DNA of 64,000 nucleotides from NCBI GenBank assembly GCA_016699305.1, contig CP064970.1:1-64000 (forward strand), in the 5' to 3' direction. Source of the DNA: Alphaproteobacteria bacterium. Lineage in GTDB: Bacteria; Pseudomonadota; Alphaproteobacteria; GCA-016699305. The stretch's first letter is position 1. Every line of letters starts with the position of its first letter. Both the position numbers and the translations under genes were made by a program. Below are positions 9,136 to 16,070 of this stretch, one piece after another. The notes beneath the pieces are model-generated. The model worked only from the letters and a program-made list of their open reading frames with translations. It made no database searches and was not told the DNA's origin.

Positions 9136-9332
9136 ATGATAAGGCCGTCTTCCCGCCATCAGCGCAGGAAGAAACGCCATCACCTAAAAAAAAGATACCA
9201 GACACAAGCCCCGTATGGGACCAGATGCGCGATGCGACTGCCCAGGCCATGCGGCAGGGCCGCGTCACCAAATGTCCACCGGCCTATGCGGCAGGTGCCT
9301 ATCCCGATTCCATCACTGGAGACACCCCATGA
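9132..9332 (+). CDS. Small phage protein, unknown function
   Basis: This protein of 66 residues overlaps its neighbours on both sides by 4 bases (ATGA in each case), which argues that it is translated. It is hydrophilic and Pro/Lys-rich at the start. The C-terminal half (QGRVTKCPPAYAAGAYPDS) carries one Cys. There is no membrane segment or recognised domain. Its place between a membrane protein and the muramidase-like gene suggests a lysis or late-operon role, but that is context only. Confidence 0.55.
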   Translation: MNDKAVFPPSAQEETPSPKKKIPDTSPVWDQMRDATAQAMRQGRVTKCPPAYAAGAYPDSITGDTP

Positions 9333-9991
9333 GCACACGTCCCGTACCGCGCGGCATTCGCAACAACAACCCTGGCAACATCCGAAGATCACGCGACCCT
9401 TGGCAAGGTTTGGTCAAGACCCAGACTGACGAGGCATTCCTTACATTCGAAACGCCGGTCTATGGCATTCGGGCTTTGGCGCGGACGCTGATCACCTATC
9501 AGGACAAATATTTCCTGCGCACGACCGAGGATATCATCAACAGGTGGGCCCCTCCGGCGGAGAATCGCACAGGAGCCTATATCGCCTCCGTCACGGCGCG
9601 GACTGGCCGTGAGCGCAAGGAGGAATTGAACCTGCACAGCTATCAAGACCTGCGCCCCCTGGTCGAGGCCATCATCCAGCACGAAAACGGCCAGCAGCCC
9701 TACCCCGACGCCCAGATCGACAAGGCCTTAGTGCTGGCGGGTGTGGAACCGCCGCAAAAGCCGCTGCCCCAGACGCGCACCGTCAAGGCCGCCAAGCTTG
9801 CCACGGCCAGCACGGCAGGCACCGCCGCCATCGAGGCCGTTCAGCAGATCGTGGAACCGGCCAAGACGACTCTGACCACGCTGGCCCCATCTTTGGACGC
9901 CGCGAAATGGGCGCTCCTGGCCCTAACGCTTCTGGCTGTTGGCGTCATGGTGTGGGCGCGCATCGACGACCGCCGCCGGGGGCTGCGGTGA
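9329..9991 (+). CDS. Muramidase-like phage lysis/structural protein with C-terminal membrane anchor
   Basis: This protein of 220 residues follows the family often annotated as phage 'structural protein P5'/muralytic protein. Seen are PRGIRNNNPGNIRRS at the start, YGIRALARTLITYQDKY, INRWAPPAENRTGAYIASV near residues 70-90, and HENGQQPYPDAQ near residue 125. The Glu of HENG is the likely catalytic acid, by analogy with lysozyme folds. An Ala/Thr-rich linker leads to a C-terminal transmembrane helix (WALLALTLLAVGVMVWA) with a positive tail (RIDDRRRGLR). Such an anchor could fuse endolysin with holin-like or pinholin-like function. The start at 9329 overlaps the previous stop; the upstream in-frame ATG at 9215 is inside that gene. 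Confidence 0.7.
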   Translation: MSTRPVPRGIRNNNPGNIRRSRDPWQGLVKTQTDEAFLTFETPVYGIRALARTLITYQDKYFLRTTEDIINRWAPPAENRTGAYIASVTARTGRERKEELNLHSYQDLRPLVEAIIQHENGQQPYPDAQIDKALVLAGVEPPQKPLPQTRTVKAAKLATASTAGTAAIEAVQQIVEPAKTTLTTLAPSLDAAKWALLALTLLAVGVMVWARIDDRRRGLR

Positions 9992-10227
9992 TCGCTCTGA
10001 TTCAGGCGTGGCTTGGCCGTCATGCATTAACGCTGGCTGGCTGGGCCGCGATGGCAGGGGCGGTCATGGCCGTCCTGCTGGGGGCGCGTCAAGCTGGCCG
10101 CACCGCCGAGCGCGTAGACCAATTGAAGCAGATAGCGGAGATCAAGGATGCCCAGATCAAGGCGGCTGCCGCCGCTCCTCGCACTCGGGATGATCTTATG
10201 CAGCGGCTGCGCGACGGGCGTTTCTAG
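9988..10227 (+). CDS. Rz-like inner-membrane spanin
   Basis: This protein of 79 residues starts at GTG 9988, overlapping the upstream TGA (GTGA). One transmembrane segment (about residues 14-32, LTLAGWAAMAGAVMAVLLG) is followed by a charged coiled-coil stretch (AERVDQLKQIAEIKDAQIKAA). This matches the architecture of short i-spanins. An outer-membrane lipoprotein gene begins inside it in another frame, the hallmark of Rz/Rz1 pairs. Spanins fuse inner and outer membranes in the last step of lysis. Confidence 0.7.
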   Translation: MIALIQAWLGRHALTLAGWAAMAGAVMAVLLGARQAGRTAERVDQLKQIAEIKDAQIKAAAAAPRTRDDLMQRLRDGRF

Positions 10228-10381
10228 CCCGTCCGTCTGTCCACCTGTGCCGGTCTATGACCGAGCCATGCAGACACGCCTGGCCGCCGAAATCGCCGCC
10301 CTGCCACAGGGCGCGGCGCTGGAACGCGCCATGCTGGATTATGCCACGATGAGGGCGCAGCTAAGGACTTGCATGGAGTAA
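10148..10381 (+). CDS. Rz1-like outer-membrane lipoprotein spanin
   Basis: This protein of 77 residues starts inside the Rz-like gene and overlaps it by 80 bases in another frame. The N-terminus is a lipoprotein signal (basic PRSRR, hydrophobic LLALGMILCSGC); the lipidated Cys would be residue 21. The -3 position is Cys rather than the usual Leu, so the lipobox is slightly atypical. A short Pro-containing segment (SSPSVCPPVPVYD) follows, as in many Rz1 proteins, and then a helix. It should bridge to the Rz-like partner across the periplasm. It is the last rightward late gene of the prophage. Confidence 0.7.
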   Translation: MPRSRRLPPLLALGMILCSGCATGVSSPSVCPPVPVYDRAMQTRLAAEIAALPQGAALERAMLDYATMRAQLRTCME

Positions 10382-10386
10382 GTCAT

Positions 10387-11061
10387 CTACGTGAGAGGTT
10401 GGAAAGGCATTGAACCTAAAAAGAGAATAGGGGATGATAAATCGTCAAAGGTTGCTTCCATATATGTTGCAGACACTTCTCTCAGTAGAATCTTCCTGGC
10501 TTGTTCTTCTGATAAAACATCAAAAGCCCCACCATCATTTAGCAAATTAAAATCACCAATCTTTGCGCCACACTTGTCGCAGTGATTCATCCAATATGAA
10601 AATCCGGATGTTTTGCTGTAGTCAACACAATAATGGTTGTTAGATATTTCACTAATTGATCTTGCAAAACTTTCTGTAATAAATTTTGTGTAGCACATGT
10701 AGAAGGAGTGTCCGCTATCCGATATAGTGCAGCATTCATCTTCGAAAGATTCATCTTCGTTGTCACCTGCTGGTTCTAGATCAAAGTTTGGATAGATGAG
10801 CGGTATAGCATAAACAGTGGTCGTATTCATACATTTCCAACATTGGCTATATGCTTGGGCTACTAAATACTCGCGTGTCAGGACCCATAGAGTCCCTGTA
10901 TCTTCTTTGCTTAGCCGTTCCCATTTTGAGAACCTCTCATGAGGTATCTTGTTAGGGACATACCAAATCTTATTATAGGAATCCCACGTTGCGCCCATAT
11001 CGCGGGCTTCATTCACATCTGAGGCTGGAATCTTCAGTTCTAGTCTACCCATTTTCAGCAT
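10387..11061 (-). CDS. DUF5710-domain protein with two CxxC pairs (prophage cargo)
   Basis: This protein has about 224 residues if it starts at 11061; the alternative start at 11052 is equally possible. On this strand a GGAGG lies 2 bases before the first ATG and 11 before the second. The N-terminal ~45 residues fit the DUF5710 pattern of a short beta-beta module: LELKIPASDVNEARDMGA, then TWDSYNKIWYVP and a final F-x-KW. Further on are a CWKC pair near residue 80 and a CDKCGAK pair near residue 165, which probably bind zinc. The gene is clearly more AT-rich than its neighbours and opposes the late operon, typical of a prophage 'moron'. The frame is open to 11217, but that extension runs through a stem-loop cluster and is probably not coding. 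No function is established; host-defence or DNA-processing roles are guesses. Confidence 0.65.
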   Translation of the reverse strand: MLKMGRLELKIPASDVNEARDMGATWDSYNKIWYVPNKIPHERFSKWERLSKEDTGTLWVLTREYLVAQAYSQCWKCMNTTTVYAIPLIYPNFDLEPAGDNEDESFEDECCTISDSGHSFYMCYTKFITESFARSISEISNNHYCVDYSKTSGFSYWMNHCDKCGAKIGDFNLLNDGGAFDVLSEEQARKILLREVSATYMEATFDDLSSPILFLGSMPFQPLT

Positions 11062-11120
11062 GTCCTCCGTACTGCTGTGAAAATGTGTAGCATAGTTGTC
11101 CCACGTTAGAAAACGGGGGC

Positions 11121-11212
11121 CGGGTCGCGCCAACGACCCGAGCCGCGAGCTGACACTCGCATGACCTGACTGGCCAAACAGGCCACCCCGACGGACGCGC
11201 GTCCGCTCGGGG
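11121..11212. other. Cluster of four consecutive stem-loops in the leader of the methylase gene
   Basis: Four inverted repeats lie end to end: CGGGTCG/CGACCCG (11121-11127 with 11134-11140), GCGAG/CTCGC (11145-11149 with 11156-11160), TGGCC/GGCCA (11171-11175 with 11181-11185), and CCCCGACGGAC/GTCCG-C-TCGGGG (11186-11196 with 11201-11212, one bulged C). They occupy nearly the whole space between the DUF5710 gene and the methylase start. They could be a structured 5' leader, a small RNA, or terminator/operator elements. There is no T-run after any stem on either strand, so simple intrinsic termination is unlikely. Confidence 0.55.
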
Positions 11213-11231
11213 AGCATGCAAGGAAATAGTT

Positions 11232-12074
11232 ATGAAATTGTCACCGCGTCCGCCTATCAAGGCGGAAAGGGAATCGGTGCGTCCGATTTCCCCCGTCGCC
11301 GCCTATATCGGCGGCAAGAAACTGCTGGCAAAGCAGATCGTTCCCCTGATCGATGCCGCCGAGCATGATACCTATGCCGAGCCTTTTGTTGGTATGGGCG
11401 GCATTTTCTTCCGGCGCACCATGCGTCCGCGCGGCGAGGTCATCAACGATCTCAACAGGGACGTTGCCACTCTGTTCCGCGTGCTGCAACGCCACTATGT
11501 CCCGTTCTGCGACATGCTACGCTTCGGCCTAAGCAGCCGCGCAGAGTTTGATCGCCTTCTTGCCGTCGATCCGGACACGCAGACGGACCTGGAGCGCGCA
11601 GCCCGTTTCCTGTACCTGCAGCGTCTGACTTTCGGCGGCAAGGTCGCTGGACAGACTTTCGGGGTTGATCCATCCCGGCCTGCGCGATTCTCGCTGACAC
11701 GGCTAGAGCCGATCCTGGAGGCCGTCCACGACCGCCTATGCGACGTCACGATTGAGTGTCTGCGCTGGCAGGATTTCCTCACGCGCTACGACCGACCAGG
11801 CACCCTATTTTATCTCGACCCACCCTATTGGGGCAGCGAAGACTATTACGGTAAGGAGGCATTTTCCCGAGACGAGTTTGCCGAAATGGCCGATATGCTG
11901 GCCGCCATCAAGGGGCGGTTCATTCTCAGCCTGAATGATACGCCGGAAGTTCGCGCATTATTCGTTGCATTTAATCAACAGGCTGTCACTACCGCCTATT
12001 CCCTCAACGGGTGTTCACCTCTCCGGAACATCGCCAGAGGAGAATTGATCATCACAGGCCGCCCAGGCCGTTGA
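11232..12074 (+). CDS. Dam-type DNA adenine N6-methyltransferase (phage)
   Basis: This protein of 280 residues is in the D12 class. Motif I is AEPFVGMGG (about residues 48-56) after the YIGGKKLLAKQI element, and catalytic motif IV is LDPPYWG (about residues 194-200). The C-terminal region has LSLNDTPEVRALF, as in other Dam family members. It transfers a methyl group from SAM to adenine in double-stranded DNA. It lies at the prophage end, next to an AT-rich cargo gene, and there is no cognate endonuclease beside it, so it is probably an orphan methylase protecting phage DNA. The ribosome-binding site AAGGAAA lies about 8 bases upstream. Confidence 0.9.
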   Translation: MKLSPRPPIKAERESVRPISPVAAYIGGKKLLAKQIVPLIDAAEHDTYAEPFVGMGGIFFRRTMRPRGEVINDLNRDVATLFRVLQRHYVPFCDMLRFGLSSRAEFDRLLAVDPDTQTDLERAARFLYLQRLTFGGKVAGQTFGVDPSRPARFSLTRLEPILEAVHDRLCDVTIECLRWQDFLTRYDRPGTLFYLDPPYWGSEDYYGKEAFSRDEFAEMADMLAAIKGRFILSLNDTPEVRALFVAFNQQAVTTAYSLNGCSPLRNIARGELIITGRPGR

Positions 12075-12128
12075 CGGCTGCCAGTCGGTTTCGCCGACCT
12101 GCTCTCACCAATACTCTCACTGAAAAAA

Positions 12129-12165
12129 AACGGGCCGACGCAATCGCGTCTAGCCCGTTGTTTTT
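12129..12165. terminator. Strong hairpin terminator after the methylase (probably bidirectional)
   Basis: AACGGGC (12129-12135) pairs with GCCCGTT (12153-12159). An inner stem GACGC/GCGTC (12137-12141 with 12146-12150) has a 4-base loop. A T-rich run follows on the + strand (G then TTTTT). The A-run before the stem (12123-12130) gives U's on the other strand, so it can also end transcripts coming from the tRNA side. Confidence 0.8.
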
Positions 12166-12167
12166 AT

Positions 12168-12243
<76 letters not shown>

Positions 12244-12359
12244 GACCTGGTGTGTTTTGCTATGCCGATCGACAGAAGCCGACCAGGGGTGCTTATACGC
12301 CCTGACTGTGTGGGATGCAAGTCTTAAGGAGATGCCATCCAGGGCGGCCTATTTTCAGA

Positions 12360-13133
12360 TTACATGCCGCGAAATAGCCGCCAGAAACCTTGGGTTGGCT
12401 TCTGAGCCTTCTTGTCATGCAAGAAATAGGCTGCCGCACCCCAGGAATAGGTGAACCAGGGGCTGGCTTGCCAGCGTTTGTGCTTTTTAAGGAAGTCGCG
12501 CAAGGCGGCTTGTTCTCCATATTGCGGGTTGGCGCGGTTGCAATAGAAGTCGTCGAATAAGACGACCATGCCGTCTTGAAGAGCCCCTGCCTTTTCAAGC
12601 GTATCCAACACATAAGAGGTGGACTCGTACAAGTCGCAATCGAGATGCAGCAAGCATAGCTTCCGGCCCTCTACGGCCACGGGCAGAGTGTCTTGGAACA
12701 ATCCCTTGATGACGCGCAGGCGCGAGCGATCAAAGAAGCGACACAGGCGATCGGTGATGTGTTCGACGATGCCGCGCGGTGCCGATAATTCGCCTTCGAC
12801 CCATGTTTTTTGTGTCGCCAGTTTGGGGCTTTGTGTGTCTTGTGTGGCTGTGCTGACGGGGAAGCCGCTGAACGTGTCGAACAGCAGCAAGTCGCCCTTC
12901 GCGTTAAAACGGTTCATCTGTTCGGCCAGGATGCGCGCCGTGAACCCGCCATAGGCACCAAACTCCATCACATCTCCCATGATGGATTCGATGTAAAGAT
13001 ATTCGAACGCGCGTAAGAAAGCGGCGGTGTAGTCCCGCCGCGCTTCTTCGATGCATAGGGTGTTGCCGCAATGGGTTAGGGTGGTGTCCAGATTCGGATC
13101 GGAAAGATCAAGATCAGGGGTCAGATGCGGCAT
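12360..13133 (-). CDS. TylF/MycF-family O-methyltransferase
   Basis: This protein of 257 residues is like macrocin O-methyltransferase TylF. The SAM-binding motif is VMEFGAYGGFTARILAEQ near residue 55, and the acidic metal-binding motifs are LHLDCDLYESTSYVL and VVLFDDFYC. The start at 13133 has AAGGA 8 bases upstream; longer upstream frame is not needed. It is the last gene of a leftward operon with aminotransferase, SDR and cupin genes, separated from DegT by only 14 bases. It probably methylates a sugar hydroxyl on a nucleotide-activated deoxy/amino sugar or on the finished glycan. The substrate cannot be read from sequence. Confidence 0.85.
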   Translation of the reverse strand: MPHLTPDLDLSDPNLDTTLTHCGNTLCIEEARRDYTAAFLRAFEYLYIESIMGDVMEFGAYGGFTARILAEQMNRFNAKGDLLLFDTFSGFPVSTATQDTQSPKLATQKTWVEGELSAPRGIVEHITDRLCRFFDRSRLRVIKGLFQDTLPVAVEGRKLCLLHLDCDLYESTSYVLDTLEKAGALQDGMVVLFDDFYCNRANPQYGEQAALRDFLKKHKRWQASPWFTYSWGAAAYFLHDKKAQKPTQGFWRLFRGM

Positions 13134-13147
13134 ATTCGTGATCCTTC

Positions 13148-14302
13148 TTAGGCTTTGGCGTCTTGCCAGAAACTCTTTATGCCATCTGCCACGCGCTCGA
13201 TTTGCGCGGGTGTCAGATGCGGAGAGAAGGGCAAGGACAAAACGCGCCCTGCTAGGCTTTCTGTGATGGGCAATGCGCCGGTCTTCATGCCTAGATCCGC
13301 ATAACAAGGTTGCAGATGGACAGGCTTGGGATAGTGGATTTGCGCGGCGATGCCTTTGGCCGTCAAATGGCGCTGCAAGGCTTCGCGGCGATCGGTCTTG
13401 ATGACATATAAATGATGCACCGACTCGCCATACGACGGCGTTTCCACGAGTTGCAAAGGAAGACCTTCAAGCGCCTGGTCATACATGGCCTTTAATTGCC
13501 TCCGCCGCGCGTTCCAATCGCGCAGATGTTTCAGCTTGACGGACAAAACGGCGGCTTGCAGCCCATCTAGCCTGGCGTTGTGTCCCAGCATGACGTGATG
13601 GTGCTTTTCCGGTTGGCCGTAGTTGCGCAGCATACGCACGCGGTCCGCAAGGCTTGAGTCTGACGTCAGAATGGCGCCGCCATCGCCAAGGCATCCCAGA
13701 TTTTTGCCCGGGAAGAAGCTATGACAAGCGATCTGGCCATATGTGCCCACGGGGCGGCCTTGGATGCGGGCGTCCAGCGCTTGCGCCACATCCTCCACCA
13801 GGGTCAGATGATGCTTTTGACAAATCTTGATCAATTCATGCACCGGTGCGGGATGGCCAAAAAGATGCACGGCGATCACGGCTTTGGTGCGCGGGGTGAT
13901 GGCGGCCTCGACGGCGGCAGGGTCGATCTGATGCGTGGCGGCATCCACCTCGACCAGAACAGGCCGCGCCCCGCTTTGCGAGATGGACGAGATGGTGGAT
14001 ATCCATGTATTGGCGACCGAGATGACCTCGTCGCCCGGTCCCCAGTTTAATGCATGAGCGGCCATTTCCAGTGCCGCCGTGCCCGATGAGACCGAGACGG
14101 TCTGTAAGGGCGCGCCGCCGTGAAAATCGCTGAAGTCCTTTTCGAACTTATCGACATGCGGCCCTAAGATGAATTGCGAGTCGTCCAGAACCGATTCGAT
14201 GGCGGCTCGCAGCTCGTCCGCGATCTCACGATGTTGTGCGCCCAGATCCACAAAGGGGATGGGTGCGTCAGTATCTACGCTCGATGCGGCAATGCCGGTC
14301 AT
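13148..14302 (-). CDS. DegT/DnrJ/EryC1/StrS-family sugar aminotransferase
   Basis: This protein of 384 residues is a PLP-dependent enzyme. SSGTAALEMA (phosphate-binding), EDVAQALDA (Asp holding the PLP ring nitrogen) and HSFFPGKNLGCLGDGGA (Schiff-base Lys) are all present, followed by RNYGQPEKH and GHNARLDGLQAAVL. It converts a 3- or 4-keto nucleotide sugar to the amino sugar using glutamate or glutamine. In this operon it should act after the SDR enzyme. It is close to the UDP/dTDP-3-keto or 4-keto-6-deoxy-hexose transaminases, but the exact keto position is not decidable here. Confidence 0.92.
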   Translation of the reverse strand: MTGIAASSVDTDAPIPFVDLGAQHREIADELRAAIESVLDDSQFILGPHVDKFEKDFSDFHGGAPLQTVSVSSGTAALEMAAHALNWGPGDEVISVANTWISTISSISQSGARPVLVEVDAATHQIDPAAVEAAITPRTKAVIAVHLFGHPAPVHELIKICQKHHLTLVEDVAQALDARIQGRPVGTYGQIACHSFFPGKNLGCLGDGGAILTSDSSLADRVRMLRNYGQPEKHHHVMLGHNARLDGLQAAVLSVKLKHLRDWNARRRQLKAMYDQALEGLPLQLVETPSYGESVHHLYVIKTDRREALQRHLTAKGIAAQIHYPKPVHLQPCYADLGMKTGALPITESLAGRVLSLPFSPHLTPAQIERVADGIKSFWQDAKA

Positions 14303-14327
14303 GTCTTAGCTCCACAAGAGATAACGA

Positions 14328-15371
14328 TTACAGCAAGCGCCCATTGCAGGTGACATCGTCCACCAGTTTGCGGGCATCCAGGATGTGGCGGTACCAATCC
14401 ACTGTCACGGTGCGCGGGACATAGGACAGGCGGCGTTCCAGCAGGGCTTGGGTGACCTCGCGCAGGCCTTCCATGGGCGTGATGTGGCTTTCAAAGCCCA
14501 AGACATCCTTGGCCTTGGTAAAATTGGCCATATAGTTGCGCTTATCGACCGCGCTGGGAATCACGACCAGCTCCACATCGAAATGCAGTTTCTGCTGCAC
14601 TTCCGAAGCCAGCTCCATGATCTGGATGTTGGAGTGGCCGATGTTAAACACCTGGCCGTTGATCTTAGCCTTATCCGCCTTCATGGCGGTGCAAAAGGCG
14701 CGCGCGGCGTCGTTGACGTGTAGAATAGGACGCCATTGTTTGCCCCCGCCCGTCACTTCCAGGCGGCGTTTGGCGACGGCGGTATAGGACATATAGTTGA
14801 TGATCAAGTCAAAGCGCATCTTGGCCGACATGCCGAACAAGGTGGACATGCGCAAGGCTGTGACGCAGAACTTGTCGCTGGCCAGGGCCAGAGCGCCAAG
14901 CTCCGCTTTGCGATTGCATTCGGCGTAAACCGTCAGCGGGTTTAGCGGCGATTCCTCGCTGCAAGGCCCGCCGCTTTCGCTGGCCCCATAGACCGAGCAT
15001 GAGCTGGACAGCAGATATTGCGACACGCCTGCCGTATGAGCGGTCTCGGCCACATGCACGCGGCCCAGAAAATTGACGTTGATCGTCAGATTGGGATCTA
15101 AATTGCCGCTGGGATCGTTGGAGAAGGCGGCGAAGTCGCACACCACATCCACGCCCGCTAAGTCCGAGACTTCCATGTCTCGGATATCCTTTTTGACCAG
15201 GGTCAAGCGCTGCGCCACTTCCGGATCCGCCGCGATGTCGTTGAAGACATCGGTGCCAAAGTAGAAGCGGTCATAGGCCGTCACTTCATGGCCTTCGCGC
15301 AGCAACATCTTGACCAATTGGCTTCCCAGATAGCCGCCGCCCCCGGTGACCAGAACTTTCTTGCGCATCAT
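14328..15371 (-). CDS. Extended SDR NAD-dependent sugar epimerase/dehydratase (Lys of YxxxK replaced by Asn)
   Basis: This protein of 347 residues has the Rossmann motif VTGGGGYLGSQL at residues 8-19 and the SSSCSVYGAS serine loop near residue 125. The expected YxxxK site reads Y149-A-E-C-N153, so the catalytic-site Lys is Asn, with a Lys at +6. The rest (WRPILHVNDAARAF, GQVFNIG) is normal for nucleotide-sugar epimerases and dehydratases. AAGGAG lies about 9 bases before the ATG at 15371. It is part of the leftward sugar operon. The residue change may mark a distinct subfamily or altered chemistry; the reaction is not assigned. Confidence 0.88.
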   Translation of the reverse strand: MMRKKVLVTGGGGYLGSQLVKMLLREGHEVTAYDRFYFGTDVFNDIAADPEVAQRLTLVKKDIRDMEVSDLAGVDVVCDFAAFSNDPSGNLDPNLTINVNFLGRVHVAETAHTAGVSQYLLSSSCSVYGASESGGPCSEESPLNPLTVYAECNRKAELGALALASDKFCVTALRMSTLFGMSAKMRFDLIINYMSYTAVAKRRLEVTGGGKQWRPILHVNDAARAFCTAMKADKAKINGQVFNIGHSNIQIMELASEVQQKLHFDVELVVIPSAVDKRNYMANFTKAKDVLGFESHITPMEGLREVTQALLERRLSYVPRTVTVDWYRHILDARKLVDDVTCNGRLL

Positions 15372-15470
15372 GTTGTCGTTCTCCTTTTGGGCATCGGCGT
15401 CAAGCTTGGTCTTGATTCAGAACATGTCCGCGTCACACAAGGGCATTCGTCCCAATTGTGACCTGGCTTA

Positions 15471-15896
15471 TTAGTCGATCAATGGCACGCGGACGACGTC
15501 CGCCTCGTATTCCTCTTGACTACGACCATTGCCCGAGACGACGAGTTGCAGGCTATCTTCAGTGAAGCGCAAGGCGTGTTCTGTCATCGGCCCCGAGAAG
15601 ACGGATTGTCCGGCCACGACGTGAACGCATTTGGGAGGATTGGGGTCGCCCACTTTGCGCCAGTAATAGTCGAACGCTCCCTTAATGAGATGGTCTATAT
15701 GCCAATCCGTCTTGTGGTAGTGATTGGCTCGAATGGTGCCGGGCCGGGACGCGATCAATCCGGCACTTTTCATTGGTAGGTCGCAAATCGGCTGAATCAT
15801 GCCGCGCGCATCCTCAAACCCCTTGGGCAATTCAACCAATCCGTCTTCGGGATAGTTTGTCGCGCCTCCGAGAGATTTTTTGACTTCGCTGCTCAT
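15471..15896 (-). CDS. Cupin-fold protein, sugar-isomerase-like
   Basis: This protein of 141 residues has the cupin metal-site pattern RPGTIRANHYHKTDWHIDHLI (H-x-H near residue 60), a second conserved strand, and a VVAGQSVFSGPMTEHAL segment. Small cupins of this kind occur in deoxysugar gene clusters (dTDP-sugar 3,5-epimerase-like or WxcM/FdtA-like isomerases). It is the first gene of the leftward operon cupin-SDR-DegT-TylF, with a 99-base gap to the SDR gene. The reaction remains open. Confidence 0.75.
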   Translation of the reverse strand: MSSEVKKSLGGATNYPEDGLVELPKGFEDARGMIQPICDLPMKSAGLIASRPGTIRANHYHKTDWHIDHLIKGAFDYYWRKVGDPNPPKCVHVVAGQSVFSGPMTEHALRFTEDSLQLVVSGNGRSQEEYEADVVRVPLID

Positions 15897-16070
15897 GATA
15901 CCCTCTCTTGTTAAGGTTTATGAAGGTATAGAAGGCCGAAATTCTTAATTATTGGTGAAGGATGAGATGCCAATTATTGGCCGTTCTCTTGGGTGTCCGG
16001 TATGCTTGGCGACCATGCGCGACTCGTCTAAGCTTCACCGACAAGACGAATATACCGAAGGGCACAAGGC

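Noticed and set aside
11062..11217. N-terminal extension of the DUF5710 gene
   Set aside because: It runs through the four stem-loops and lacks the AT-rich composition of the gene; DUF5710 begins only after the ATG at 11061/11052.
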